From Stercorarius parasiticus (lineage: Eukaryota > Chordata > Aves > Charadriiformes > Stercorariidae): a DNA stretch of 64,000 nt. Under the pieces are notes generated by a model. The model was not told the origin of the DNA and searched no databases. It saw only the letters and a list, made by a program, of their open reading frames with translations. The stretch lies in assembly GCA_013396915.1 (NCBI GenBank), contig VWZL01002849.1:381389-445388 (forward strand), given 5' to 3'. The translations under genes were made by a program, and so were the position numbers. Of the stretch, positions 63,601 to 64,000 are shown in pieces (within the stretch, counting starts at the first letter, position 1; the number at the start of each line of letters is the position of its first letter).

Positions 63601-64000
63601 CAGACCCTAAGAAGGTAGAGAACGTATCTAGCTGGAGAGTTTCTCTCAAAACACAGCTTGAAAGCCTCTAATTTCTTAGTGTTCAGTGACAGGGGCTCAG
63701 CAGGTTCCAAGCAGCATGCTTAATAATGCATTTAATATTACACACGAAGCTGCCCTAGAAGTTTTCCAATATACTTTAGCTTACTATATACCCTGGTTAC
63801 TCTGCCCATTCTTAGCATTAAAGTAACTTCAGGTAAACTGTTAAGAGCTTCTCCTCCCATACCCAAATAATAGCTTCTCGTACCACAAATAAGTTCGCCC
63901 ATTTCCACTCCCCAAATAAGAACATGCCTGTTGATAAGAGATTTAGAGTTACTAATGCCTCTGACATTTAGTCAGAGGCTGGCTGGTTTAGGGCTGGTTT
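60651..64000. other. Unique DNA, richer in G+C towards the right end
   Basis: 60.65-62.9 kb is AT-rich, with a T-rich run near 60,816. From about 62,950 to 63,600 the sequence is richer in G+C, with C/T-rich and G/A-rich tracts and overlapping open frames on both strands. None has a known domain. A possible minus-strand exon at 63,204-63,284 is described in the findings. Confidence 0.55.

Noticed and set aside
1..64000. Search for CRISPR arrays, bacterial operons or phage genes
   Set aside because: No regularly spaced repeats or prokaryotic gene organisation. The sequence is vertebrate nuclear DNA.

Overview
The window reads as AT-rich, gene-poor DNA from a bird. The main evidence is CR1-type non-LTR retrotransposons with the reverse transcriptase text and octamer 3' tails typical of birds and other sauropsids. 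The LTR families also match avian endogenous retroviruses: one ends GGTCAACCCACCACA, another begins TGTACTGGNTTTGGCTGG or, on the opposite strand, TGTTGTGGTTTAACCCC. Birds are favoured by the LTRs; the species cannot be told. No complete protein-coding gene, tRNA or CRISPR array was found. Most long open frames are either CR1 reverse transcriptase fragments or chance.

Layout. 1-3.36 kb is unique DNA with two possible minus-strand exons. 3.40-4.42 kb is a solo LTR with a 5-bp target duplication. 4.43-17.3 kb is unique AT-rich DNA. 17.33-18.22 kb is an old CR1 relic, 21.79-22.05 kb a short minus-strand CR1 tail, and 22.79-23.92 kb a better preserved CR1 with a 200-codon open frame. 23.9-34.5 kb is unique, apart from a 15-base assembly gap. 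34.50-35.56 kb holds two LTRs joined tail to tail, followed by an unnamed repeat at 35.7-36.3 kb that recurs at about 51.2-51.9 kb. 40.9-46.1 kb is a repeat pile-up: an old CR1, a minus-strand LTR piece, and an LTR split by a CR1 inserted in the opposite direction. A decayed 5S rRNA-derived sequence lies near 48.0 kb. 56.57-57.14 kb is a solo LTR with a perfect 5-bp duplication. 58.37-60.65 kb is an old CR1 that still shows traces of endonuclease and reverse transcriptase. The last 3.3 kb is unique and becomes richer in G+C.

How it fits together. The repeats record successive insertions: old CR1 relics with decayed catalytic boxes (FEDD, FAGD), then LTRs, then at least one CR1 landing inside an LTR. 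Several short minus-strand segments with good splice signals raise the possibility that parts of the window are introns of an unidentified minus-strand gene. None of those exons is secure. The most unusual items are the nested LTR/CR1, the tail-to-tail LTR pair with hairpin potential, the 5S-derived relic, and a short open segment that weakly resembles the end of a SPRY domain.
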